Assembly: GCA_023440975.1 (NCBI GenBank)
Contig: JAEZRD010000066.1
Location: 1 to 17,476 of the forward strand
Source of the DNA: Methanobacteriota archaeon
GTDB taxonomy: Archaea; Methanobacteriota; Methanobacteria; Methanobacteriales; Methanobacteriaceae
Direction of reading: 5' to 3'
Length of the DNA stretch: 17,476 nt
Shown: one piece after another, positions 6,924 to 14,169 of the stretch
Position numbering within the stretch: the first letter of the stretch is position 1
Layout: every line of letters begins with the position of its first letter
Position numbers and translations under genes: made by a program
Notes under the pieces: generated by a model
What the model saw: only the letters and a program-made list of their open reading frames with translations
Told to the model about the DNA's origin: nothing
The model's database searches: none

Positions 6924-8537
6924 ATGGCACAACAAGCACAACAACCAATTTTAGTCTTACCTGAAGGAACAAACCGTTTATTAGGTAGAGATGCTCAAAG
7001 AAATAATATTTTAGCTGGAAAAGTGTTAGCTGAAACTGTAAGAACAACATTAGGTCCAAAAGGAATGGATAAAATGTTAGTAGACGGACTCGGAGATATC
7101 GTTGTAACTAACGACGGAGTAACCATCTTAAAAGAAATGGATATAGATCACCCAGCAGCAAAAATGTTAGTAGAAGTAGCTAAAACCCAAGAAGACGAAG
7201 TTGGAGACGGAACTACCACTGCAGTAATTATAGCAGGAGAATTACTTAAAAAATCCGAATCATTATTAGATATGGATATCCACCCAACAATAATAGCTAT
7301 GGGATACAGACAAGCAGCAGAAAAAGCACAACAAATCTTAGATGATATTTCCATCAAAGACATTGACACTGAAATGTTAAACAAAGTAGCTATGACCGCA
7401 ATGACTGGTAAAGGAACCGAAAAAGCTCGTGAACCATTAGCAGAATTAATCGTAGAAGCTGTAGAAACAGTAGCAGACGATGGTAATGTAGACACTGACC
7501 ACATCAAAATAGAAAAGAAAGATGGTGCAGTAGTTGAAGATTCCGAACTCGTTACTGGTGTAATAATCGACAAAGAAAGAGTACACCCAGGTATGCCAGA
7601 TGAAATAACCGATGGAAAAATCGCATTATTAAACTCCGCACTTGAAGTAAAAGAAACTGAAGTAGATGCAGAAATCAGAATAACCGATCCTAACCAAATG
7701 CAAGCATTCATTGAACAAGAAGAAAACATGGTTAAGAAAATGGTTCAAGATATCGCAGATGCAGGAGCAAACGTATTATTCTGTCAAAAAGGTATTGATG
7801 ATTTAGCACAACACTACTTAGCTAAAGAAGGAATCTTAGCTGTAAGAAGAGTTAAAAAATCCGATATTGAAAAATTAGCTAGAGCAACTGGTGCAACTGT
7901 TGTAACCAACTTAGACGACTTATCTGCAGAAGACTTAGGTGAAGCAGGAAAAGTAACCGAACAAAAAATCTCCGGAGAAGATATGATCTTCGTAGAAGAA
8001 TGTAAAGAACCTAAAGCAGTTACCTTACTCGTAAGAGGAAGTACCAAACATGTTGTAGATGAAATCGGAAGAGCAGTAGAAGACGCAATTGGTGTAGTAG
8101 CAGCTACCATTGAAGATGGAGAAGTAGTTGCAGGAGGAGGAGCACCAGAAATCGCAATGTCCAAACTCTTAAAAGACTATGCTGAATCCATTAGTGGAAG
8201 AGAACAATTAGCTGTAACTGCATTTGCAGAAAGTTTAGAAGTTGTTCCTAAAACTTTAGCAGAAAACGCAGGATTAGATAGTATAGACTCCTTAGTAGAT
8301 TTAAGAGCTTCTCATGAAGAATCCGCATACATGGGATTAGATGTATTCAGTGGAGACGTAACTGACATGAAAGAAGCAGGTGTAATCGAACCTAAACGTG
8401 TCAAAAAACAAGCTATTCAATCTGCATCTGAAGCAGCTGAAATGATTTTAAGAATCGACGATGTAATAGCATCTGCATCAACTCCTGACCCAGGTATGGA
8501 CCCTGGTCAAATGGGCGGAATGCCTGGAATGATGTAA
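6924..8537 (+). CDS. ths: Thermosome subunit (group II chaperonin)
   Basis: An ATP-driven cytosolic folding machine; archaeal thermosomes form double rings of eight or nine subunits per ring. The protein is 537 residues, the usual length. Visible family motifs are TLGPKGMDKM (42-51), NDGVTIL (63-69) with Asp64, and the nucleotide-binding GDGTTT (94-99). The equatorial VVAGGGAPE segment and a Gly-Met-rich tail ending MGGMPGMM close the chain. The start follows a GAGGCGAA ribosome site at 6911-6918. Unlike most neighbours, the gene uses many C-ending codons (ATC, GAC, ACC), as expected of a highly expressed gene. It stands alone after a long leader and is followed by a strong hairpin terminator. 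Whether other thermosome subunits exist elsewhere cannot be seen here. Confidence 0.98.
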   Translation: MAQQAQQPILVLPEGTNRLLGRDAQRNNILAGKVLAETVRTTLGPKGMDKMLVDGLGDIVVTNDGVTILKEMDIDHPAAKMLVEVAKTQEDEVGDGTTTAVIIAGELLKKSESLLDMDIHPTIIAMGYRQAAEKAQQILDDISIKDIDTEMLNKVAMTAMTGKGTEKAREPLAELIVEAVETVADDGNVDTDHIKIEKKDGAVVEDSELVTGVIIDKERVHPGMPDEITDGKIALLNSALEVKETEVDAEIRITDPNQMQAFIEQEENMVKKMVQDIADAGANVLFCQKGIDDLAQHYLAKEGILAVRRVKKSDIEKLARATGATVVTNLDDLSAEDLGEAGKVTEQKISGEDMIFVEECKEPKAVTLLVRGSTKHVVDEIGRAVEDAIGVVAATIEDGEVVAGGGAPEIAMSKLLKDYAESISGREQLAVTAFAESLEVVPKTLAENAGLDSIDSLVDLRASHEESAYMGLDVFSGDVTDMKEAGVIEPKRVKKQAIQSASEAAEMILRIDDVIASASTPDPGMDPGQMGGMPGMM

Positions 8538-8621
8538 TCTCATTGAGTTTACAAATTTAAAGGAAAAAACAAAATACACAAAAAAACATAAACCTTAATA
8601 ATTTTTAAGGAATGTTATTTT

Positions 8622-8677
8622 AAGGAGTAAAAAATACTAATAATATTGTTTAGTAATTTTTTACTCCTTTTTTTTTT
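8622..8677 (+). terminator. Hairpin plus T-run after the thermosome gene
   Basis: AAGGAGTAAAAAA (8622-8634) pairs fully with TTTTTTACTCCTT (8657-8669). The stem can extend through TACTA/TAGTA with one bulged base, and ten T follow at 8668-8677. It looks like an intrinsic terminator for the thermosome transcript. It lies 12 bases before the Shine-Dalgarno of the next gene, so it could also sit in that gene's leader. Confidence 0.75.
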
Positions 8678-8688
8678 AAAAAAATTTT

Positions 8689-8700
8689 AAAGGAGGTTGA
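8689..8700 (+). promoter_or_regulatory. Strong Shine-Dalgarno setting the methyltransferase start at 8706
   Basis: AAAGGAGGTTGA is a near-complete match to the 16S tail. GGAGG at 8692-8696 is nine bases before ATG 8706. An upstream in-frame TTG at 8697 falls inside this site and is not a plausible start. Confidence 0.8.
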
Positions 8701-8705
8701 AGAAA

Positions 8706-9353
8706 ATGGATGAAAAATTAATCAAAAATGCACGTAAACCTGAAGGGGAATATGGAGAAAAAATGATTGAAAGAATGAATAAAAGTCATGAATCTATGGC
8801 CCAATGGGGAGTAAGTCATTTAGACATAAGCCCTAATGACACTATATTAGATATAGGTTGTGGTGGAGGAGTAAATGTTGAAAGATTTTCAAAAATGGCT
8901 CCTGAAGGTAAAATTTATGGTTTAGATTATTCTGAAGTTAGTGTTGCAAAATCTAAAGAACTTAATAAAGAAAAAATTGAAGAAGGTCAAATAGAAATAG
9001 ACCAAGGTAGTGTATCTGAGTTACCTTATGCAGATGGTACTTTTGATCTTGTAACTGGGTTTGAAACAGTTTATTTCTGGCCAGATTTTATTAATGATTT
9101 AAAAGAAGTTAAACGTGTATTAAAAGATGGTGGAAGTATTTTTATTTGTAATGAAGCTGGGGGAACTGAAGAAGATAAAGAACATATGAGTGAACATATT
9201 GCTGCACTTGATATGACTATTTATTCTGAAGATGAATTAGGTGATTCTCTTATTGAAGCTGGTTTTAGTGAAATTCTTACTTTTTCTAAGGATGGAATTG
9301 ATAAACTTACCCATCATAATACACAATGGATTTGTGCAGTTGCACGAAAATAA
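8706..9353 (+). CDS. Class I SAM-dependent methyltransferase, substrate unknown
   Basis: A 215-residue cytosolic methyltransferase of the UbiE/Methyltransf_11 type. Motif I is DIGCGGG (49-55), the ribose-binding acidic residue is Asp74 in GLDYS, motif II-like segments are ELPYADGTFDLVTGFETVYFW in the middle third, and a VLKDGGSIFICNEAG strand follows. The N-terminal helix (about 1-40) is probably a lid. Nothing identifies the methyl acceptor; relatives act on quinones, small molecules, arsenite or proteins, and methanogens lack ubiquinone. No cysteine-rich arsenite site is visible. It has its own strong ribosome site and follows the thermosome terminator closely, so it is either read through or has a leader carrying that hairpin. 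Confidence 0.88.
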   Translation: MDEKLIKNARKPEGEYGEKMIERMNKSHESMAQWGVSHLDISPNDTILDIGCGGGVNVERFSKMAPEGKIYGLDYSEVSVAKSKELNKEKIEEGQIEIDQGSVSELPYADGTFDLVTGFETVYFWPDFINDLKEVKRVLKDGGSIFICNEAGGTEEDKEHMSEHIAALDMTIYSEDELGDSLIEAGFSEILTFSKDGIDKLTHHNTQWICAVARK

Positions 9354-9382
9354 GCAATACTTTTATTAAAATTAAATAACTC

Positions 9383-9426
9383 TTGATTATTTTATATAGT
9401 TTAATATTAAAATATGAAATAATCAA
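9383..9426. terminator. 15-bp inverted repeat between convergent genes
   Basis: TTGATTATTTTATAT (9383-9397) pairs with ATATGAAATAATCAA (9412-9426) with a single T-G wobble and a 14-base loop. It sits between the methyltransferase (+) and the RlmE-like gene (-), and a T-rich stretch follows on the + side (from 9431). A terminator for the + gene is the simplest reading. The pairing is almost all A-T, so the structure is weak for its length. Confidence 0.45.
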
Positions 9427-9477
9427 TCATTACTCTTTTTATTTTATATTTAATTTAGTTTGGAATTATTAATTTTT

Positions 9478-10086
9478 TTATTTTTTAAATTTCATACCTA
9501 TAATATACATTTCTTTACTTTTTTTTCTACTGCTAGGTGGTTTAGTAGTTTTTAAAATTTTAAATTTTTTCTTCAACTTATCAATTGTAGGTTTATATTG
9601 TGGGCCTTGGAATATTTTCATCACTATGTTCCCACCAGGTAATAAAATATTATCTGCAATATCAATTACTGTATTAATTAAATCAATACTTCTTAAATGA
9701 TCAATATCTTTTATACCTGTAAGTGAAGGTGATGCATCGCTGATTAAAACTTGTGTTTGTCCATTAATTATTTCCATTATTTGATTTTGGACTTCTGGAG
9801 TTGTGAAATCTCCACGAATACCATAAAAGTTTTCTTCTGGGAATGGTTTTATATGGTTTAAATCAACTCCTACTACAGTACCTTCTTCTCCTACTTTTTC
9901 AAGGGCTATTTGTGACCATCCTCCTGGAGCTGCACCTAGGTCAACTACAGTATTCCCAGTTTTTATTATTTTATATCTTTTGTCTAATTGTTTGAGTTTA
10001 TATGATGCTCTAGATCTATAATCTTCGCTTTTTGCTCTTCTATAATAAGGATCTTTTTTCTTTTCTACTTGCCATCTACTTCCCAT
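9478..10086 (-). CDS. rlmE: RlmE/FtsJ-like RNA 2'-O-ribose methyltransferase
   Basis: Methylates a ribose 2'-OH in RNA, in bacteria U2552 of 23S rRNA; archaeal relatives may act on rRNA or tRNA. At 202 residues it covers the whole core. The K-D-K-E catalytic set is complete: Lys30 in SYKL, Asp117 in SDASPS, Lys157 in VMKIFQG and Glu192 in SKEMY, with spacing that matches E. coli RlmE (38, 124, 164, 199). The SAM motif is DLGAAPGGW (49-57) followed by VGVDL. It is 11 bases downstream of the phosphoesterase gene on the same strand, with a GAGGC ribosome site in the gap, so the two form an operon. The precise target RNA is not shown by sequence. Confidence 0.93.
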   Translation of the reverse strand: MGSRWQVEKKKDPYYRRAKSEDYRSRASYKLKQLDKRYKIIKTGNTVVDLGAAPGGWSQIALEKVGEEGTVVGVDLNHIKPFPEENFYGIRGDFTTPEVQNQIMEIINGQTQVLISDASPSLTGIKDIDHLRSIDLINTVIDIADNILLPGGNIVMKIFQGPQYKPTIDKLKKKFKILKTTKPPSSRKKSKEMYIIGMKFKK

Positions 10087-10097
10087 TATTCATGCCT

Positions 10098-10649
10098 CTA
10101 ATCTATTTTTTTACTATTTTCAACTTTAGATTGTGCAAATTGTAAACTAGAACAAACTGGAGCTCCTATTTTTATAACATCCACATCTATTTCATTTTCT
10201 TCTGTTATTTCCAATATCATCACACTAGGATCTGCTAATCTTGGTGAGGTTGGGCTTCCAGGATTTAAAAGTAGAACATCCTCGATTTGATTAGCCATAG
10301 GTATGTGGGTATGTCCACTTACAAGAATGTCTGCATCTAATTCTTTAGCCATGTAATATAATTGTTGGGTGTCTCCTCTAGGGCGTATGTCTCCATGTTG
10401 TAATCCTATTTTCAGTTTGCCAACTGTAATTACTTTGGATTTGGGTAAATCTAATCCATTCAATATGTCAACATTTCCTTGGACTGCGATTACTGGTGCT
10501 AGGCTTTCTAGGTCTGTAATTACACTTTTTTCTGTTAAATCTCCTGCATGAAGTATTAAGTCAACATCTTTAAATGCTTCAAATACTTTTTCCGGGATTT
10601 TACTTGCACGACTTGGGATGTGTGTATCTGATATTAAACCTATTTTCAT
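10098..10649 (-). CDS. YfcE/MJ0936-type metallophosphoesterase
   Basis: A 183-residue calcineurin-like phosphodiesterase with a complete two-metal site: Asp8 and His10 (SDTH), Asp37 (HAGD), Asn59 (GNVD), His85 (QHGD), and His113/His115 (SGHTH). The NPGSPTSPR stretch near 129-137 is also typical. MJ0936 and YfcE hydrolyse model phosphodiesters in vitro, but the natural substrate is not settled. It is the first gene of a pair with the RlmE-like methyltransferase, preceded by a GAGGCC ribosome site at about 10655-10660. A link to RNA processing is only suggested by the pairing. Confidence 0.92.
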   Translation of the reverse strand: MKIGLISDTHIPSRASKIPEKVFEAFKDVDLILHAGDLTEKSVITDLESLAPVIAVQGNVDILNGLDLPKSKVITVGKLKIGLQHGDIRPRGDTQQLYYMAKELDADILVSGHTHIPMANQIEDVLLLNPGSPTSPRLADPSVMILEITEENEIDVDVIKIGAPVCSSLQFAQSKVENSKKID

Positions 10650-10737
10650 GGTATGGCCTCTAATTTTGTTCTATTTAATGATATTATTATAATTTTTATT
10701 TAAAAAATAGTTGAATTACTTATTTCTATTTCAAATT

Positions 10738-10756
10738 TATATTAATTATTAATATA
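10738..10756. repeat. Perfect 9+1+9 AT palindrome between divergent genes
   Basis: TATATTAAT, a central T, then ATTAATATA. It lies in the 259-base gap between the phosphoesterase (-) and purP (+). It could be an operator or a bidirectional TATA region, but in DNA this AT-rich such palindromes also arise by chance. No other feature is evident in this gap apart from TATA-like words. Confidence 0.3.
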
Positions 10757-10817
10757 TTATTCAATTAGATTTATAAAATTTGTCCTAAAAATAAAGAACG
10801 AATTATCAAATAATAAA

Positions 10818-10825
10818 TTATATAT
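10818..10825 (+). promoter_or_regulatory. Candidate TATA box for purP
   Basis: TTATATAT lies about 90 bases before the purP ATG and predicts a start near 10845-10850 with a leader of about 60 bases, which carries a GGAGA ribosome site at 10896-10900. Confidence 0.45.
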
Positions 10826-10908
10826 GTTTATAAGAAAATAAATAACCTCACTGCTGAATATTTTTAATTAAATATTGGGAAATTTCTAAATAAATGGAGA
10901 ATTAGAAA

Positions 10909-12000
10909 ATGGGAGAAATAAAAAAAGAGGATATTTTAGATATCTTAAAAGGATATGACAAGGAAAACATAACAATTGCAACTTTAGGGAGTCACACTAG
11001 CCTCCATATTTTACATGGTGCGCAATTAGAAGGATTCCATACTGCAATAGTATGTGAAAAAGGTCGAGAAGTACCATACCAAAGATTCGGCGTAGCTGAT
11101 GAATTTATTATGGTAGATAAATTTGCAGATATTGTAAATGAAGATGTACAACAACAATTACGGGATATGAATGCAATAGTAATTCCTCATGGTTCATTTG
11201 TAGCTTATGCCGGATTAGATAATGTTGAAGACAAATTTAATGTACCTATGTTCGGAAACAGAGATATACTTAGATGGGAAGCAGAAAGAGACAAAGAACA
11301 CAATTTACTTGCAAATGGAAATATACGAATCCCTCAAATGTATGAGGGCCCAAGCCAAATTGATCGGGAAGTAATGGTAAAATTCCCAGGAGCAAGAGGA
11401 GGCCGAGGATACTTTGTAGCAAGTACTCCAGAAGAATTCGATGCAAAAATTGAAGCTATGAAAAAACGAGGATGGATTGAAGACGAAGATGTAGCTCAAG
11501 CACATATTGAAGAATACGTAGCAGGATGTAACTACTGTATTCACTACTTCTACTCTGCACTCGATGACGAATGTGAATTAATGGGAATGGATACACGATA
11601 TGAATCCAGTATTGATGGTTTTGTCAGAATGCCTGCAAAAGATCAATTAGAAGTTGAAAAATCTCCAAGTTATGTTGTAACAGGTAACCATCCAGTTGCA
11701 ATCCGTGAATCATTATTAACACAAGCATTTGATTTAGGAGATAAATTTGTAAAAAGTGCAAGAGAACTTGTTAAACCAGGTTTAAATGGACCATTCTGTT
11801 TACAAACTTTAGTAAATGATGATTTAGAAATCGTAGTATTCGAAACTAGTGCTCGTACTGATGGTGGAACAAACACATTTATGGACGGTTCTACATACAC
11901 TCACCTTAAATATGGTGAAGGAATGAGTATGGGTAGAAGATGTGCAGTTGAAATTAAGAAAGCAATTGAAACAGATCGTTTAGACGATATAATAACATAA
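10909..12000 (+). CDS. purP: PurP: formate-dependent FAICAR synthetase
   Basis: 5-formaminoimidazole-4-carboxamide ribotide synthetase. It uses ATP and formate to formylate AICAR in purine synthesis, replacing the folate-dependent PurH step, which suits methanogens that use tetrahydromethanopterin. The protein is 363 residues, the usual length. Visible family features are SHTSLHI (28-34) at the N-terminal substrate site, IPHGSFVAY (92-100), FGNR (115-118), and the ATP-grasp glycine loop GARGGRGYF (161-169). A C-terminal RTDGGTN segment lies in the last 60 residues. It is monocistronic, divergent from the phosphoesterase gene and closed by a hairpin terminator. Confidence 0.96.
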   Translation: MGEIKKEDILDILKGYDKENITIATLGSHTSLHILHGAQLEGFHTAIVCEKGREVPYQRFGVADEFIMVDKFADIVNEDVQQQLRDMNAIVIPHGSFVAYAGLDNVEDKFNVPMFGNRDILRWEAERDKEHNLLANGNIRIPQMYEGPSQIDREVMVKFPGARGGRGYFVASTPEEFDAKIEAMKKRGWIEDEDVAQAHIEEYVAGCNYCIHYFYSALDDECELMGMDTRYESSIDGFVRMPAKDQLEVEKSPSYVVTGNHPVAIRESLLTQAFDLGDKFVKSARELVKPGLNGPFCLQTLVNDDLEIVVFETSARTDGGTNTFMDGSTYTHLKYGEGMSMGRRCAVEIKKAIETDRLDDIIT

Positions 12001-12033
12001 ACATATTCTTTTAAATATTTAGAAAAAGTAAAT

Positions 12034-12075
12034 AATAGGAGCATAACAATCTTTTGTTGTGTTCCTATTTTTTTT
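12034..12075 (+). terminator. 16-bp hairpin plus T8 after purP
   Basis: The left arm (12034-12049) starts AATAGGA and the right arm (12054-12069) ends TCCTATT, with a TCTT loop. All 16 positions pair if two G-U wobbles are allowed, and eight T follow (12068-12075). It resembles a bacterial intrinsic terminator and separates purP from the convergent membrane-protein gene ending at 12093. Confidence 0.8.
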
Positions 12076-12092
12076 AAAAAAATTTGTAAAAT

Positions 12093-12557
12093 TTAATTTT
12101 TAATATTTTTATTAGTTTTGCGTTGTTCTTTTTTCTTATCTTTATGAGGTTTTTTCTTATCTTCTTTTGCTTTTTGTTCAATAGCTTTTTGACGATTACT
12201 GTTAAAGAATGCACCAACCCATCCAACTACAGCACCAACAATTATAACAAGAATTAATATAGCTATTGTGGCTTGTGTTCGATTTAACCCTGAAGTAGTA
12301 ATTGGACCTAATGCTCCATATAAAGAAGCAATTCCTAATGGAAGAGCACCAATGGCTCCCATTATTATAGCTAAAATTTTATTTTCACTTATATATCCAA
12401 TATATAATAAACCTATTGCAGAAAATGGTGCTAACCAATCTAATTGTTTTTGATAAGCATAAGCTACTATGAATGTTGTTAAAGCTGCAGCTATTATAAA
12501 ACCCATCCAATTATAATTATATAACCAGTCTTTAAATCCATTTTTAAAAATTTTCAT
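12093..12557 (-). CDS. Small multi-pass membrane protein with lysine-rich tail
   Basis: Function unknown. The 154-residue protein has about four membrane segments (roughly 18-35, 41-57, 60-83 and 95-118), short loops rich in Gly/Ala, and no cleaved signal peptide. The last 34 residues (121-154) carry 13 lysines and several Asn/Gln, a strongly basic tail that by the positive-inside rule should be cytoplasmic. It may touch nucleic acid or acidic lipid heads. It starts 17 bases after another small membrane protein on the same strand, with an AAAGGA ribosome site between, so the two are probably made together. The pattern is loosely like the upstream gene's family, but I cannot assign a name. Confidence 0.8.
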   Translation of the reverse strand: MKIFKNGFKDWLYNYNWMGFIIAAALTTFIVAYAYQKQLDWLAPFSAIGLLYIGYISENKILAIIMGAIGALPLGIASLYGALGPITTSGLNRTQATIAILILVIIVGAVVGWVGAFFNSNRQKAIEQKAKEDKKKPHKDKKKEQRKTNKNIKN

Positions 12558-12574
12558 ATTATTAAATCCTTTTT

Positions 12575-12958
12575 TTAGTATTTATCCTTAGAATGGCCAG
12601 CTACTAATCCGCCTATTCCTCCAGCAATACCCATAACAATCATATAATAAATAAGATAACCTATTACTACAATAAGACTACTTACTCCTGCTATGGTGAA
12701 TCCCGCTAGACCTCCAAATAATCCTAAAAGCACGGTACTACCTGTGGTAATTATTAAAACAAATAATACTGCAGCTATTATAGTACCTAAAGCACCTGCT
12801 ACAGCAGCATTTTTCATACCGCCCCAAAATCCTCTTTTAGCAATTACTCCTACTAAAAATCCGACGAGAAGTAAACCTATGAATTCGTAATGTGGGAAAT
12901 ATGCTTTAACCATAATAGCTAAAATAAATCCAACAATTACTGCGCTCCATTTAACCAT
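12575..12958 (-). CDS. Small glycine-rich membrane protein, DUF5518-like
   Basis: A 127-residue integral membrane protein with about four or five hydrophobic segments (near 3-19, 25-41, 51-71, 74-97 and 100-121), separated by Gly-rich turns and a short KRGFWGGMKN loop at 41-50. The GxxxG density suggests close helix packing. It resembles the DUF5518 group seen in methanogens, by my recollection of the pattern only; the role is unknown. A GAGG ribosome site lies at about 12967-12970. It heads a two-gene unit with the lysine-tailed membrane protein. Confidence 0.75.
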   Translation of the reverse strand: MVKWSAVIVGFILAIMVKAYFPHYEFIGLLLVGFLVGVIAKRGFWGGMKNAAVAGALGTIIAAVLFVLIITTGSTVLLGLFGGLAGFTIAGVSSLIVVIGYLIYYMIVMGIAGGIGGLVAGHSKDKY

Positions 12959-13031
12959 TTCTTTTATCCTCTTAAATTTTTAAATATTTTTTTTATATTA
13001 TTAATATTTACTATTAAAATAAGATATAAAT

Positions 13032-13061
13032 TTATGTATTTTTTAAATTAAGCATACATAA
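13032..13061 (-). terminator. Weak hairpin at the end of the QueG-like gene
   Basis: TTATGTAT (13032-13039) and ATACATAA (13054-13061) form an 8-bp stem just past the QueG-like stop at 13063, followed on the - strand by a T-rich stretch. It could end that transcript before the membrane-protein pair. The stem is short and AT-rich. Confidence 0.3.
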
Positions 13062-13062
13062 T

Positions 13063-14091
13063 TTATATTTGGGATTTAACAAATTCTGCCATTTCCCTAA
13101 CATGTTCATTGGAATCGGTAGTTGCTTTGTCAACTACATCTTTATACTCATTTTTCCAATTGTTTAACATACTATTTAATGCATTTACTTTAAATTTCCA
13201 TAAACCATCATCTGCAGGAATATACCATAATTTAGATTGTATGATTACTTTTAAATCTTCATAATTCATGTTAACTATTTTAGTTAAGCTTACTTTTTCT
13301 CCAAATTCTTTCAAATCTGGGAAATCAGTACCTTCAATCCATTTTCCTTTGTTAAATGGACATGCGTCTTGACAAACATCACAACCATAAATCCATTCTC
13401 CTAAATCTTCACGTAATGGTTCATCAGTAAAATTGTTTTCATGTCTACAAGTAATCCAACTTACACATCTCATTTTATTTGTAGAGTAATCTTCAGTTAA
13501 ACTATTTGTTGGGCATAAATCAATACAACGAGTACATTTATCTGGGCAAGGCTTCAATTCAGATTTCAATTTGTATTCTAAATTTTTATCTATTAACCAG
13601 GATTCTAATGAAATATATGATCCATCTTCAGTATAAAAAAAGTTGTTTTTCCTAATAATTCCAATTCCTGCTTTTGCTGCAGTCCAACGCATAGTAGTTA
13701 AATCATGATCTGTTCCAGTTAAAGCACGTATTCCTTGTTTTTCTAAGTATTCTTGAAGTTTTTCATGGGCAAGGTATTGTTCACTATCAAATTTATGTCT
13801 ACTATCTACAAGATAAGATTTAGCAATTTTACCCTCTAAATGTTTTGGAATATTAAATTTACCTAATGAATATGCACAAATTATTATACTTTTAGCCCAA
13901 GGGAATTCTTCTTCAGGATGTGCATAATGTCTTAAAACTTCTAATTCTTCTTTAGATTCTGGAAATTTCTCTTCTCTTCGGTTTAATTCATCTTCAAAAC
14001 CATTAATATCTTTAACACTTATTATTCCACATTTGTTATATCCAAATTCTAATGCTTTTTCACAGATTTCTTTAGCTAAGTTTTGATTCAT
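13063..14091 (-). CDS. QueG-like double [4Fe-4S] protein
   Basis: The 342-residue protein has the architecture of epoxyqueuosine reductase QueG, an iron-sulfur cobalamin enzyme. Cys182, Cys186, Cys189 and Cys193 give one ferredoxin-like set ending in CP, and Cys209/Cys215 with Cys237, Cys240 and Cys244 (GCDVCQDACP) give the second. The central AGIGIIRKN segment (141-149) matches the QueG AGLGWIGKN block, and Asp128 falls 13 residues before it, where the QueG catalytic Asp lies. A short HEAT-like helix pair ends the chain. Archaea normally make archaeosine, not queuosine, so the usual substrate should be absent and another reduction is likely. The start is fixed by a GAGGTTGATT ribosome site (about 14098-14107). 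It is 78 bases downstream of the nfeD-like gene. Confidence 0.85.
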   Translation of the reverse strand: MNQNLAKEICEKALEFGYNKCGIISVKDINGFEDELNRREEKFPESKEELEVLRHYAHPEEEFPWAKSIIICAYSLGKFNIPKHLEGKIAKSYLVDSRHKFDSEQYLAHEKLQEYLEKQGIRALTGTDHDLTTMRWTAAKAGIGIIRKNNFFYTEDGSYISLESWLIDKNLEYKLKSELKPCPDKCTRCIDLCPTNSLTEDYSTNKMRCVSWITCRHENNFTDEPLREDLGEWIYGCDVCQDACPFNKGKWIEGTDFPDLKEFGEKVSLTKIVNMNYEDLKVIIQSKLWYIPADDGLWKFKVNALNSMLNNWKNEYKDVVDKATTDSNEHVREMAEFVKSQI

Positions 14092-14169
14092 CTTGAATCA
14101 ACCTCTAATCTATTAATATGATAAATTCATTATTTAAAAAGAATTTTGTAGGGGAGTATGTTAAGATTT

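Noticed and set aside
7148..7729. - strand open frame of 193 codons opposite the thermosome
   Set aside because: Ser/Ile/Thr-rich antisense shadow of a highly conserved gene.
8697..8699. TTG start for the methyltransferase
   Set aside because: It lies inside the Shine-Dalgarno; ATG 8706 has the right spacing.
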